A stretch of 64,000 bases of DNA from Streptomyces sp. 846.5 (lineage in GTDB: Bacteria > Actinomycetota > Actinomycetes > Streptomycetales > Streptomycetaceae): contig NZ_SOBN01000003.1 in assembly GCF_004365705.1 (NCBI RefSeq), positions 806,001 to 870,000 of the forward strand, written 5' to 3'. The position numbers were made by a program, and so were the translations under genes. Below, one piece after another: positions 25,401 to 32,282 of this stretch; position 1 is the stretch's first letter, and every line of letters starts with the position of its first letter. The notes under the pieces are model-generated. The model was not told where the DNA came from. It saw only the letters and a program-made list of their open reading frames with translations, and searched no databases.

Positions 25401-26003
25401 CTACGTACGCGGGCGCTCGTTCCAGGCGGCCATGGCGTGCTTGTCGTGCTCGACGCCGAGCCGGCTGATCGTCCCGGTGGCCAGCATGAAGAGGGAGCCG
25501 GAGGCGGCGGGCAGCCCCAGGTAGCGGGCCGTCAGCACGCGCAGGAAATGGGCGTGCGCGACCAGGGCGACGTCGCCGCCGCCGGCGGCGCGGAGCTCCT
25601 GGTCGACCAGGGCCAGGACCCGGTCGGCGCGGGCGCCGATCTCCCCGGGAGTCTCGCCCGGGTGGCCCTCCGGGCCCGGCGGCACGCCGTCCGTCCAGAG
25701 GTCCCAGGTGGGGCGGGTGCGGTGGATCTCGGCGGTGGTGATGCCCTCGTAGCCGCCGTAGTCCCACTCGTGCATGTCCTCGACGATGCGGGGGCTGTCG
25801 AGACCGGCCAGCTTGGCCGTGCTCCGGGCCCGGAGCATCGGGCTGCACAGCGTCACCGCGATCGGGTGCTCGGCCAGCATCCCCGCCAGCGCGACTGCCT
25901 GCCGCTCGCCGTTCTCCGTCAGCGGACGGTCGGTGTAGCTGGTGTGCCGCCCGGCCTCGCTCCAGTCGGTAGCGCCGTGCCGGACCAGGATCACATCGCC
26001 CAT
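25401..26003 (-). CDS. Histidine phosphatase (phosphoglycerate mutase-like)
   Basis: A 200-aa protein of the histidine phosphatase superfamily. The catalytic RHG is at residues 8-10 (ILVRHGATDWS), with the supporting acid near HEWDYGGYEG and the second catalytic His in LVAHAHFLRVL. The size and the YTDRPLTENGERQA segment match broad-specificity sugar-phosphate phosphatases such as those acting on pentose phosphates or cobalamin intermediates. ATG 26003 was chosen by the motif position. A possible hydrolase gene remnant lies directly downstream. Confidence 0.87.
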   Translation of the reverse strand: MGDVILVRHGATDWSEAGRHTSYTDRPLTENGERQAVALAGMLAEHPIAVTLCSPMLRARSTAKLAGLDSPRIVEDMHEWDYGGYEGITTAEIHRTRPTWDLWTDGVPPGPEGHPGETPGEIGARADRVLALVDQELRAAGGGDVALVAHAHFLRVLTARYLGLPAASGSLFMLATGTISRLGVEHDKHAMAAWNERPRT

Positions 26004-26056
26004 GCCGCTCTCACTCCCACGCGTCGAATCACGGTCTGTCCACCTTCATCGATCTT

Positions 26057-26085
26057 CGCACGCCGCTGTTTCGGTGCGGCGTGCG
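26057..26085 (-). terminator. Hairpin after the NAD(P)-binding protein gene
   Basis: CGCACGCCGC and GCGGCGTGCG form a perfect 10-bp stem with a 9-base loop, 16 bases beyond the stop codon at 26101. Confidence 0.75.
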
Positions 26086-26100
26086 GCAGCGGTGGGCGGT

Positions 26101-26778
26101 TTACCCGGCCAGGCGGTTGATCGCGGCCGGGTCGAGGACGTGCGGGGTGTCGGTCGAGTCGGCCGGGCCTGCGGTGGCCACGGCCAGCATGGCGCGGGCG
26201 ATCTGTTCGGTGCTGGTGATGCGGTTGGGAGCGAGGCGGCGGAGCAGGGGGAGGAGCGGGCCGAACAGGGTGTAGATGATGCGGTAGGAACGCGTCTTCG
26301 ACACGGCACCGTGCAACGGCTGGATGAACGCCGGGCGGAACATGTAGGCCTGGAAAGGGAGCTTGAGCAGGTCGTTCTCGGTGCGGCCCTTGACCCGCGC
26401 CCACATGGCCCGGCCCTTCTCGGAGCTGTCGGTGCCGGCGCCGGAGACGTAGCAGAACACCAGCTCCGGGTTGGCCTCGGCGAGCGGGCGGGCCACGGCG
26501 AGGGTGAGGTCGTAGGTGATCGCCCGGTAGGCGTCCTCCGTCATCCCCGCGGCGGAGACGCCCAGGCAGAAGAAGCAGGCGTCGTACTCCGCGAGTTCGG
26601 CGGCTACGGCGGAGAGGTCGCTGGGGTCCGCCTGGACCAGTTCCCGCAGCTTGGGGTGCTCGACGCCGATGGCGGTACGGCCGACCACCAGCACCCGTCC
26701 CACCCGGTCGTCCAGCAGGCACTCGCGCAGCACGCCCTGGCCGACCATGCCGGAGGCGCCGAAGATGATGACATTCAT
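26101..26778 (-). CDS. NAD(P)-binding atypical SDR (NAD(P)H-binding protein)
   Basis: A 225-aa Rossmann-fold protein. It begins MNVIIFGASGMVGQGVLREC, with GASGMVGQG as the dinucleotide motif; VSGAGTDSSEKGRAMWARVKG holds the usual Ser...Lys region, but there is no clear YxxxK. Related proteins are annotated as NAD-dependent epimerases or TIP30/HTATIP2-like oxidoreductases. The start at 26778 puts the Rossmann motif at residue 7, as usual. It is divergent from the XRE-cupin gene with an operator-like palindrome between them, so it may be under that regulator. Confidence 0.82.
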   Translation of the reverse strand: MNVIIFGASGMVGQGVLRECLLDDRVGRVLVVGRTAIGVEHPKLRELVQADPSDLSAVAAELAEYDACFFCLGVSAAGMTEDAYRAITYDLTLAVARPLAEANPELVFCYVSGAGTDSSEKGRAMWARVKGRTENDLLKLPFQAYMFRPAFIQPLHGAVSKTRSYRIIYTLFGPLLPLLRRLAPNRITSTEQIARAMLAVATAGPADSTDTPHVLDPAAINRLAG

Positions 26779-26822
26779 GGCGCAATCGTAGGGGTCCGGT
26801 GACAGCCTCCACCGGGCTCTTT

Positions 26823-26837
26823 TTGCCTCAGAGGCAA
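26823..26837. promoter_or_regulatory. Operator palindrome for the XRE-cupin regulator
   Basis: TTGCCTC-A-GAGGCAA is a perfect 15-base palindrome, followed six bases later by a further half-site TTTGCCT. It lies between the divergent NAD(P)-binding protein gene and the XRE-cupin gene, 42 bases before the latter's start. Confidence 0.65.
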
Positions 26838-26878
26838 GATGTTTGCCTGCCGCTGGCCTGCGGTGTGACGCTGGGGTC

Positions 26879-27466
26879 GTGGACATCAACGGCGAGGTAC
26901 CCGGGCTCGGGGCCCGGCTGCGGGAGCGGCGGCTGCGCAGTCGGCTGACGCTGGAGGCGGCGGCCGCGCGGGTCGGGCTTTCGCCCGCGCACCTCTCCCG
27001 GCTGGAGACCTCCAAGCGCCAGCCCTCGCTGCCGGTGCTGCTGGGCCTGTCCCGAGCCTACGGCGTCCCCGTCGAAGTCCTGCTGGGAGAGGAGAGTGAG
27101 GCGTCGCCGCTGGTCAGGGCGCCGGTGCTGCGGGCGGGGGAGGGCGAGCCGACCGTGGCCGGGGGCTGGACCTACCGCCCGGCGGGGGTGCCGGGGCGCG
27201 CGATGCAGGCCCTGCGCGTGCACATCCCGGTGCGGGTGCAGGACGCGGTGGTCCGGGTCCACCCGGGCGAGGAGTGGCTCTACGTCCTGGAGGGACGCCT
27301 GCTGCTCACCCTCGACCGCGAGCAGCACCTCCTCACCCCGGGGGATTCGGCCCACTTCGACTCCATGCGGCCGCACCGGCTGGTGGCCGAGGAGGAGCCC
27401 GGCGTGGAGCTGCTCTTCGTCCACACCCTGCTGCAGTCGCCGACCGCCGAGCTCTGCATTCACTGA
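26879..27466 (+). CDS. XRE-family regulator with cupin sensor domain
   Basis: A 195-aa protein. The N-terminal helix-turn-helix (ARLRERRLRSRLTLEAAAARVGLSPAHLSRLE is its span, about residues 10-42) is followed by a cupin barrel over about 105-190, with HPGEEWLYVLEG as the first cupin motif and PGDSAHFDSMRPH as the second. The start is the GTG at 26879, preceded by GGGG. It probably represses itself and the divergent gene through the palindrome. Eighteen bases downstream is a small membrane-protein gene, a pairing often seen in streptomycetes. Confidence 0.86.
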   Translation: MDINGEVPGLGARLRERRLRSRLTLEAAAARVGLSPAHLSRLETSKRQPSLPVLLGLSRAYGVPVEVLLGEESEASPLVRAPVLRAGEGEPTVAGGWTYRPAGVPGRAMQALRVHIPVRVQDAVVRVHPGEEWLYVLEGRLLLTLDREQHLLTPGDSAHFDSMRPHRLVAEEEPGVELLFVHTLLQSPTAELCIH

Positions 27467-27484
27467 AACGAAGGGATCATCACC

Positions 27485-27631
27485 ATGGCCAGTACGCAGT
27501 TCCCGGTCGAGGACGGCAGCACCCGGACCGAGCGCCGGGTCGGCATCCGGGTCTTCATCTACGTCATCGGCCTGCATGTGTTCGCGGGCTTCGCGATGCT
27601 GCTCTACTACGTGGGGCAGCACGGTCGGTGA
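27485..27631 (+). CDS. DUF6126-like small membrane protein
   Basis: A 48-aa protein with a charged N-terminus (TRTERRVGIR) and a single transmembrane helix (VFIYVIGLHVFAGFAMLLYY), ending in a short polar tail. The motif IRVFIYVIGLH matches my memory of the DUF6126 family, tiny streptomycete proteins encoded beside XRE-cupin regulators. The ATG follows GAAGGGATCATCACC with AAGGG as the ribosome-binding site. It forms a two-gene operon with the upstream regulator. The function is unknown. Confidence 0.72.
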   Translation: MASTQFPVEDGSTRTERRVGIRVFIYVIGLHVFAGFAMLLYYVGQHGR

Positions 27632-27639
27632 CCTTCCGA

Positions 27640-28836
27640 TCAGGAGTGGTGGTGGTCCATCGCGGAGTGGTCGCCGTGTCCGCTGTGGGGGCCGTCCGGG
27701 GAGCCGCCCATCATGCGGAGCATGGCGCGGCCGCCGGTGCGGGCGAAGCGGTAGGTGAGGGCGGCGGCGAGGAGGAGGAAGGCGATGTTGAGCCAGGTGG
27801 TGTAGTTCCAGCTGACGCCGTCCATCGGGATCTTCGCCCGGGACTGCTGGGGGATCAGGCCCAGGCCGCCGAAGGCGAGTTCGACCACGTAGCCGGCGAC
27901 GACCATCGCGGCGTAGAAGGTCGCGGCGAGGAAGGCGGTCATCCGGAGGCCGTAGTACTTCCGGTAGATGTTGAGGATGGGGAGGATCAGCAGGTCGGCG
28001 AAGATGAAGGCGACCACGCCGCCGAAGCTGATGCCGCCCTTCCAGAGCACCACCGCCAGCGGGACGTTGCCGATGGAGCAGACGAAGGAGACCATCGCGA
28101 CCAGTGGGCCGATGAGCGGACCCCATAGCTTCGCGGCGAGAGGGTGCCCGTCGAAGAAGAAGGTGCGCCAGAAGCTGTCGGGGACCCAGGCGGCGATGGC
28201 CCCGGCGATGAGCAGGCCGACGACCAGGTCGCGCAGGATCGCCGCCCATTCCATGACGAACACGTGCGCGACCGAGGTCCAGCCCTCGCGGGAGAGCAGC
28301 CGCCGGGCGAAGGAGCCCTCGCCGCTGACGGACATGTCCATCGCGGCGTGGCCCTCCATCGAGCCGGCCCGGCCGTGGTCGGCCTGCTCGCGGGCCTCGC
28401 GGAGCAGTCGGTCGCGCAGGAAGAGGCGGAACAGGACGGCGAGGACCACGATCATGATCGGTCCGCCGACGAACTCGGCCGCGGTGAACTGCCAGCCCAT
28501 CAGCAGGGCCAGGATCACGCCGAGTTCGACCACCAGATTGGTCGACGCGATCTCGAAGGCCATCGCCGCGGTGAAGTTCGCGCCCTTGCGGAACAGCGAG
28601 CGGGCCAGCGCCACGGCGGCGTAGGAGCACGAGGACGAGGCGGCGCCGAGCAGTGAGGCGAGGGCCAGGGTGCGCGGACGGTCGTCCCCGAGCAGGCGGA
28701 CGATGGTGGACTTGCGGACCACCGCCTGGACGACGGCCGAGAGGGTGAATCCCAGGATCAGGGCCCAGGTGATCTCCCAGGTCATGGCTTCGGTGATGGA
28801 GAGTGCGTGGGTGAGGGCGTGCCAGAGGTCGTTCAT
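27640..28836 (-). CDS. ArsP/DUF318-type permease with His/Met-rich segments
   Basis: A 398-aa permease with about eight to ten transmembrane helices. LGAASSSCSYAAVALARSLF is the conserved first half motif of the DUF318/ArsP family, and SFVCSIGNVPLAVVLWKGG is the second, each with a Cys. A cytoplasmic loop (about residues 145-165) has MEGHAAMDMSVSG, and the C-terminus is His-rich (HSGHGDHSAMDHHHS); both look metal-binding. A CsoR-type operator lies 58 bases upstream, which points to copper control. ArsP exports organoarsenicals, but here a copper-linked role is inferred. ATG 28836 was taken. Confidence 0.82.
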   Translation of the reverse strand: MNDLWHALTHALSITEAMTWEITWALILGFTLSAVVQAVVRKSTIVRLLGDDRPRTLALASLLGAASSSCSYAAVALARSLFRKGANFTAAMAFEIASTNLVVELGVILALLMGWQFTAAEFVGGPIMIVVLAVLFRLFLRDRLLREAREQADHGRAGSMEGHAAMDMSVSGEGSFARRLLSREGWTSVAHVFVMEWAAILRDLVVGLLIAGAIAAWVPDSFWRTFFFDGHPLAAKLWGPLIGPLVAMVSFVCSIGNVPLAVVLWKGGISFGGVVAFIFADLLILPILNIYRKYYGLRMTAFLAATFYAAMVVAGYVVELAFGGLGLIPQQSRAKIPMDGVSWNYTTWLNIAFLLLAAALTYRFARTGGRAMLRMMGGSPDGPHSGHGDHSAMDHHHS

Positions 28837-28893
28837 GTCGCGCCGTCCGGGGGGTGAGTGGCCGTGAGAGCGTCTGCGTCCTGACGAACGACT

Positions 28894-28911
28894 ATACCCC
28901 CCAGGGGTATT
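28894..28911. promoter_or_regulatory. CsoR-type copper operator
   Basis: TATACCCCCCAGGGGTAT matches the actinobacterial CsoR/RicR box (ATACCC...GGGTAT type) recognised in copper-stress genes. It lies between the ABC exporter stop and the permease start, so it should control the permease. No csoR gene is in the window. Confidence 0.72.
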
Positions 28912-28920
28912 CCAGGATGG

Positions 28921-30738
28921 TTAGACCGCGGGCTCCAGCGTGCTGTCCCGGGAGACCAGGGCCGCGTAGTGGCCGCCCAGGGCGAGGAGCTCGTCGTGGG
29001 TGCCGCGTTCGGCGATCCGGCCCTCGTCCAGGACCACGATCTGGTCGGCGTCGCGGACGGTGGAGAGCCGGTGGGCGATGGTGATGGTGGTTCGGCCGGC
29101 CGAGAGGGTGTCCAGCGCCTGCTGCACCGCCTGCTCGGTCTGGGTGTCCAGCGCGCTGGTGGCCTCGTCCAGGACCAGCACCGGCGGGTCGCGCAGGATG
29201 GTGCGGGCGATGGCCAGCCGCTGCTTCTCGCCGCCGGAGAAGCGGTAGCCGCGTTCGCCGACCATGGTCGCGTAGCCGTCGGGGAGCGCGGCGATGTGGT
29301 CGTGGATCTGCGCCGCGCGGGCCGCCTCGTGCAGCTCCTCGTCGGTGGCGTCGGGCTTGGCGAAGCGCAGGTTGTCCGCGACCGAGGCGTGGAAGAGGTA
29401 GGTCTCCTGGGAGACCACGCCGACGGTGTCGGCCAGCGACTCGAAGCTGAGGTCGCGGACGTCGGTGCCGTCGATCAGCACCCGGCCCGAGGTCACGTCG
29501 TAGAGGCGGGGGACCAGGTAGCTGAGGGTGGTCTTGCCGGATCCGGTCTCGCCGACGACGGCCAGGCTGGTGCCGGCCGGGACGGTGAGGTCGATGTCGT
29601 CCAGGGTGGGACGGGTCCCGGCGGCGGGGTCGTAGCTGAAGCCGACGTGGTCGAAGCGGACCTCGCCCGCGCCCGCCCTGCGGGTGACCGGGTCGGGGCG
29701 CTCGGTGATGTCGGGGACCAGGTCCAGGTACTCGAAGATCCGCTGGAACAGTGCCAGTGAGACCTGGACGGCGACGCCGACCTGGAGCAACTGCACGGTG
29801 GGCCGGAACAGGCTCTGCTGCAGCGAGGTGAAGGCGACCAGAGTGCCGATGGACACCGCGGTGGTGTGGCCGTGGCCGCCGGTCAGGCCGGCCGCCCAGT
29901 AGATCACCGCGGGCATCGCGGCCATCACGATCTGGATGGTGGACTGCCGCCAGCGGCCCGCCATGTCGGCGCGGACCTCCAGGTCGGCCAGGGCGTCGGA
30001 CTCGCGGGCGAACTCGTCGCTGAGGCCGCGGGAACGGCCCATGGTGCGGCCGAGCAGGATGCCGCTGACGGACAGCGACTCCTGCATGATCGAGGAGATC
30101 GCCGCGAGCTGCTTCTGGCGCTCGGTGGCGATCTTGCGGCGCTCGTTGCCGACCCGGCGGCTGATCCACACGAACAGCGGGAGCAGCAGCAGCGAGACGA
30201 TGGTGAGCTTCCAGTCCAGGGCCACCATGGCGACCACGGTGGCGACCACCGTGGTGAGGCTGGAGACCAGCGCGGTCGCGGTGCTGGTCACGGTGGACTG
30301 CATGCCGCCGATGTCGTTGGCGATGCGGGACTGCACCTCGCCGGTGCGGGTGCGGGTGAAGAAGGCCAGCGGCATCCGCTGGAGATGGGCGTAGACGCTG
30401 GTGCGCAGGTCGTGCATGACCCGCTGGCCGACGCTGGTGCTGAGGTAGGTCTGCAGCACGTTGAAGACCGAGTTGGCGACCGCGACCGCGATCATGCCGA
30501 GGGCCAGCAGGCTCAGCAGGCCGGTACGGCCCTGCGGGATGGCGGTGTCGAGGACGGCTCGCAGCAGGAACGGCGAGGCCACCGAGACCAGGGAGGACAG
30601 GCCGACGAACATGCCGACGGCGATCAGCTTGCCCCGGTAGGGGCGGAACAGGCGCAGGATGCGGCGCAGCTGCGCGGGTGCCTTGGGTGCGCCCGGCTTG
30701 CGGGCGGGTGGAGTCCAGTCGGGACCTGGGGTGCGCAT
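28921..30738 (-). CDS. ABC exporter, full TMD-NBD half-transporter
   Basis: A 605-aa MsbA/MdlB-type half-transporter. The six-helix membrane domain spans about residues 40-320. The ATPase has a canonical Walker A (VGETGSGKTT, about 388), signature FSGGEKQRLAIAR (about 488), Walker B VLVLDEATSALD (about 510) and H-loop AHRLS (about 545). All residues for two active sites in a homodimer are present, in contrast to the degenerate pair at 3.6-7.2 kb. The substrate is unknown. ATG 30738 begins a Pro/Lys-rich N-terminus. The gene is divergent from the LacI gene. Confidence 0.87.
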   Translation of the reverse strand: MRTPGPDWTPPARKPGAPKAPAQLRRILRLFRPYRGKLIAVGMFVGLSSLVSVASPFLLRAVLDTAIPQGRTGLLSLLALGMIAVAVANSVFNVLQTYLSTSVGQRVMHDLRTSVYAHLQRMPLAFFTRTRTGEVQSRIANDIGGMQSTVTSTATALVSSLTTVVATVVAMVALDWKLTIVSLLLLPLFVWISRRVGNERRKIATERQKQLAAISSIMQESLSVSGILLGRTMGRSRGLSDEFARESDALADLEVRADMAGRWRQSTIQIVMAAMPAVIYWAAGLTGGHGHTTAVSIGTLVAFTSLQQSLFRPTVQLLQVGVAVQVSLALFQRIFEYLDLVPDITERPDPVTRRAGAGEVRFDHVGFSYDPAAGTRPTLDDIDLTVPAGTSLAVVGETGSGKTTLSYLVPRLYDVTSGRVLIDGTDVRDLSFESLADTVGVVSQETYLFHASVADNLRFAKPDATDEELHEAARAAQIHDHIAALPDGYATMVGERGYRFSGGEKQRLAIARTILRDPPVLVLDEATSALDTQTEQAVQQALDTLSAGRTTITIAHRLSTVRDADQIVVLDEGRIAERGTHDELLALGGHYAALVSRDSTLEPAV

Positions 30739-30874
30739 GGGCGGCTCCGGGAAGTAGGGATGACGGGCTTGCTACGTCCCGTCCAACGGAGCATAGCTCA
30801 TCTTTATTCCGGCTAATAGTGAGTAAGGCTCAGTGATATGTGGGTGCTGAGCGGCGCGGTTGGTCGAAGGGGGT

Positions 30875-30888
30875 GGAGAGCGCTCTCC
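30875..30888. promoter_or_regulatory. LacI-family operator (autoregulation)
   Basis: GGAGAGCGCTCTCC is a perfect 14-base palindrome, 20 bases before the LacI gene start. The same core recurs three times upstream of the glycoside hydrolase operon. Confidence 0.78.
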
Positions 30889-30908
30889 GGTTCTGTTATA
30901 AACACGGC

Positions 30909-31961
30909 ATGGACGAGCCCCGCAGCGCCGCCGCCGGAACCGCTCCGACCTTGGAGGACGTGGCCAGGGTCGCCGGGGTCTCCCGGGCCACGGTCTCCAG
31001 GGTGGTGAATCGCACCCGCAATGTCGACCCCGCGATCCAGGAGGCGGTGCGTCAGGCCGTTGCCGCGGTGGGGTATGTGCCCAACGGCGCGGCACGCTCG
31101 CTGATCACCCGCCGGAGCGGGTCGGTCGCGCTGGTGGCCTCCGGTGCGGGGGAGGGGCAGGAGGAGGAGTTCCGGACCCGGTTCTTCACCGACCCCTTCT
31201 TCAGCCGGGTGGTGAACGGGGTGATGGGTTTCCTGCGGCCGCGCGGGATGCACCCGGTGCTGATGCTGGCCGAGACCGAGGAGGCCAGGGCGGAGGTCGT
31301 CGCCTATCTGCGGCAGCGCAGCGCGGACGGGGCGCTGGTGGTGTCCACCCACGCCGACGACCCGCTGCCGGAGCTGCTGGTGGCGGCGGGGCTGCCCGCG
31401 GTGCTCTTCGCCCGGCCGGCCCGTCCGGTACCGATCGGCTTCGTGGACCTGGCGCACCAGAAGGGCGCGCGGCTGGCCGCCGACCGGCTGGTGGGCCAGG
31501 GCTGCCGGCGGGTGGCGGTGATCTCCGGGCCGCTGGACATCCGGGCGGCGCGGGAGCGCCAGGACGGTTTCCTGGAGGCGATGGCCCGGCACGGCGAGGC
31601 GGTGGTGCCCACCGCGGAGGGGAACTTCACCCAGGCCAGCGGGGAGGCCGCGATGCAGCGGCTGCTGCTGGAACGTCCGGACCTGGACGGGGTGTTCGCC
31701 GCCAACGACCTGATGGCGCGGGGGGCGCTGCACATCCTGCGCGAGCACGGGCGACGGGTGCCGGAGCACGTCCGGGTGGTCGGCTTCGACGACAGCAGCG
31801 CCGCCGTCGACAGCCGTCCGGCGCTCACCACGGTGCGGCAGCCGGTCGAGGAGATGGCGGCGGAGATGGCGCGGCTGCTGCTGGACCGGATCGAGGGCAG
31901 GGCGGACGGGCCGAGGTCGGCGGTGTTCGACCCGGTGCTGGTAGTGCGGCAGTCGGGCTGA
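30909..31961 (+). CDS. LacI-family transcriptional repressor
   Basis: A 350-aa LacI/GalR regulator. The helix-turn-helix and hinge are at about residues 14-67 (TLEDVARVAGVSRATVSRVV, YVPNGAARSL). The periplasmic-binding-protein-like core follows, with VFAANDLMARGAL and VRVVGFDDSS as family hallmarks. The ATG at 30909 places the HTH at its usual position. The operator before it and the three identical cores before the next operon indicate that it represses itself and the polysaccharide-degrading genes. The inducer is probably an oligosaccharide released by those enzymes (inference). A strong hairpin ends the gene. Confidence 0.9.
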   Translation: MDEPRSAAAGTAPTLEDVARVAGVSRATVSRVVNRTRNVDPAIQEAVRQAVAAVGYVPNGAARSLITRRSGSVALVASGAGEGQEEEFRTRFFTDPFFSRVVNGVMGFLRPRGMHPVLMLAETEEARAEVVAYLRQRSADGALVVSTHADDPLPELLVAAGLPAVLFARPARPVPIGFVDLAHQKGARLAADRLVGQGCRRVAVISGPLDIRAARERQDGFLEAMARHGEAVVPTAEGNFTQASGEAAMQRLLLERPDLDGVFAANDLMARGALHILREHGRRVPEHVRVVGFDDSSAAVDSRPALTTVRQPVEEMAAEMARLLLDRIEGRADGPRSAVFDPVLVVRQSG

Positions 31962-31988
31962 GCGGCCCGTCCTTGATTCGGACCCTCC

Positions 31989-32020
31989 GCTCCGGGCGGG
32001 GAGGCACCCCCGCCCGGAGC
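31989..32020 (+). terminator. Hairpin after the LacI gene
   Basis: GCTCCGGGCGGGG and CCCCGCCCGGAGC form a perfect 13-bp stem with a 6-base loop, 27 bases after the stop. Confidence 0.82.
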
Positions 32021-32031
32021 GTGCTCCTGGG

Positions 32032-32051
32032 AATGGAGAGCGCTCTCCATT
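32032..32051. promoter_or_regulatory. Distal LacI-family operator
   Basis: AATGGAGAGCGCTCTCCATT is a perfect 20-base palindrome containing the shared core. It lies about 190 bases upstream of the proximal sites, a spacing that could allow DNA looping. Confidence 0.75.
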
Positions 32052-32181
32052 TGACTCAAGGTTCCGCATGCCGGCGCGGTCCGTCAAGGGTGGGGGCGGT
32101 TCTCTGATGCCCTGAATATTCGGTAATGAACGTATATATGACATCCATTTAGTACCGGAACCGCGTCTTCTGACAAAACTC

Positions 32182-32210
32182 TTGACGACCGTGAAACAAG
32201 AGCGCAACCA
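32182..32210 (+). promoter_or_regulatory. Promoter-like pair before the glycoside hydrolase gene
   Basis: TTGACG is a strong -35 match; after 17 bases CAACCA is a weak -10. The double operator starts 11 bases further on, where a bound repressor would block transcription. Confidence 0.5.
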
Positions 32211-32220
32211 TCGCCCGATG

Positions 32221-32249
32221 GGAGAGCGCTCTCTGGGTGAGCGCTCTCC
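32221..32249. promoter_or_regulatory. Double LacI-family operator
   Basis: GGAGAGCGCTCTCT is followed after one base by GGTGAGCGCTCTCC. The two sites together also form 11-bp inverted arms (GGAGAGCGCTC / GAGCGCTCTCC) around a 7-base centre, so the transcript could fold here too. Confidence 0.75.
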
Positions 32250-32282
32250 GAGCCTCAGGCCCACCCCCTGTCAGGAGTCCCC

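Larger units (their letters stand above)
31962..32282. other. Regulatory intergenic region of the glycoside hydrolase operon
   Basis: A 321-base gap with no gene. In order it holds the LacI terminator, a 20-base operator, an AT-rich stretch (about 32105-32180), a promoter-like pair and a double operator just before the ribosome-binding site. All are listed separately. Confidence 0.75.
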
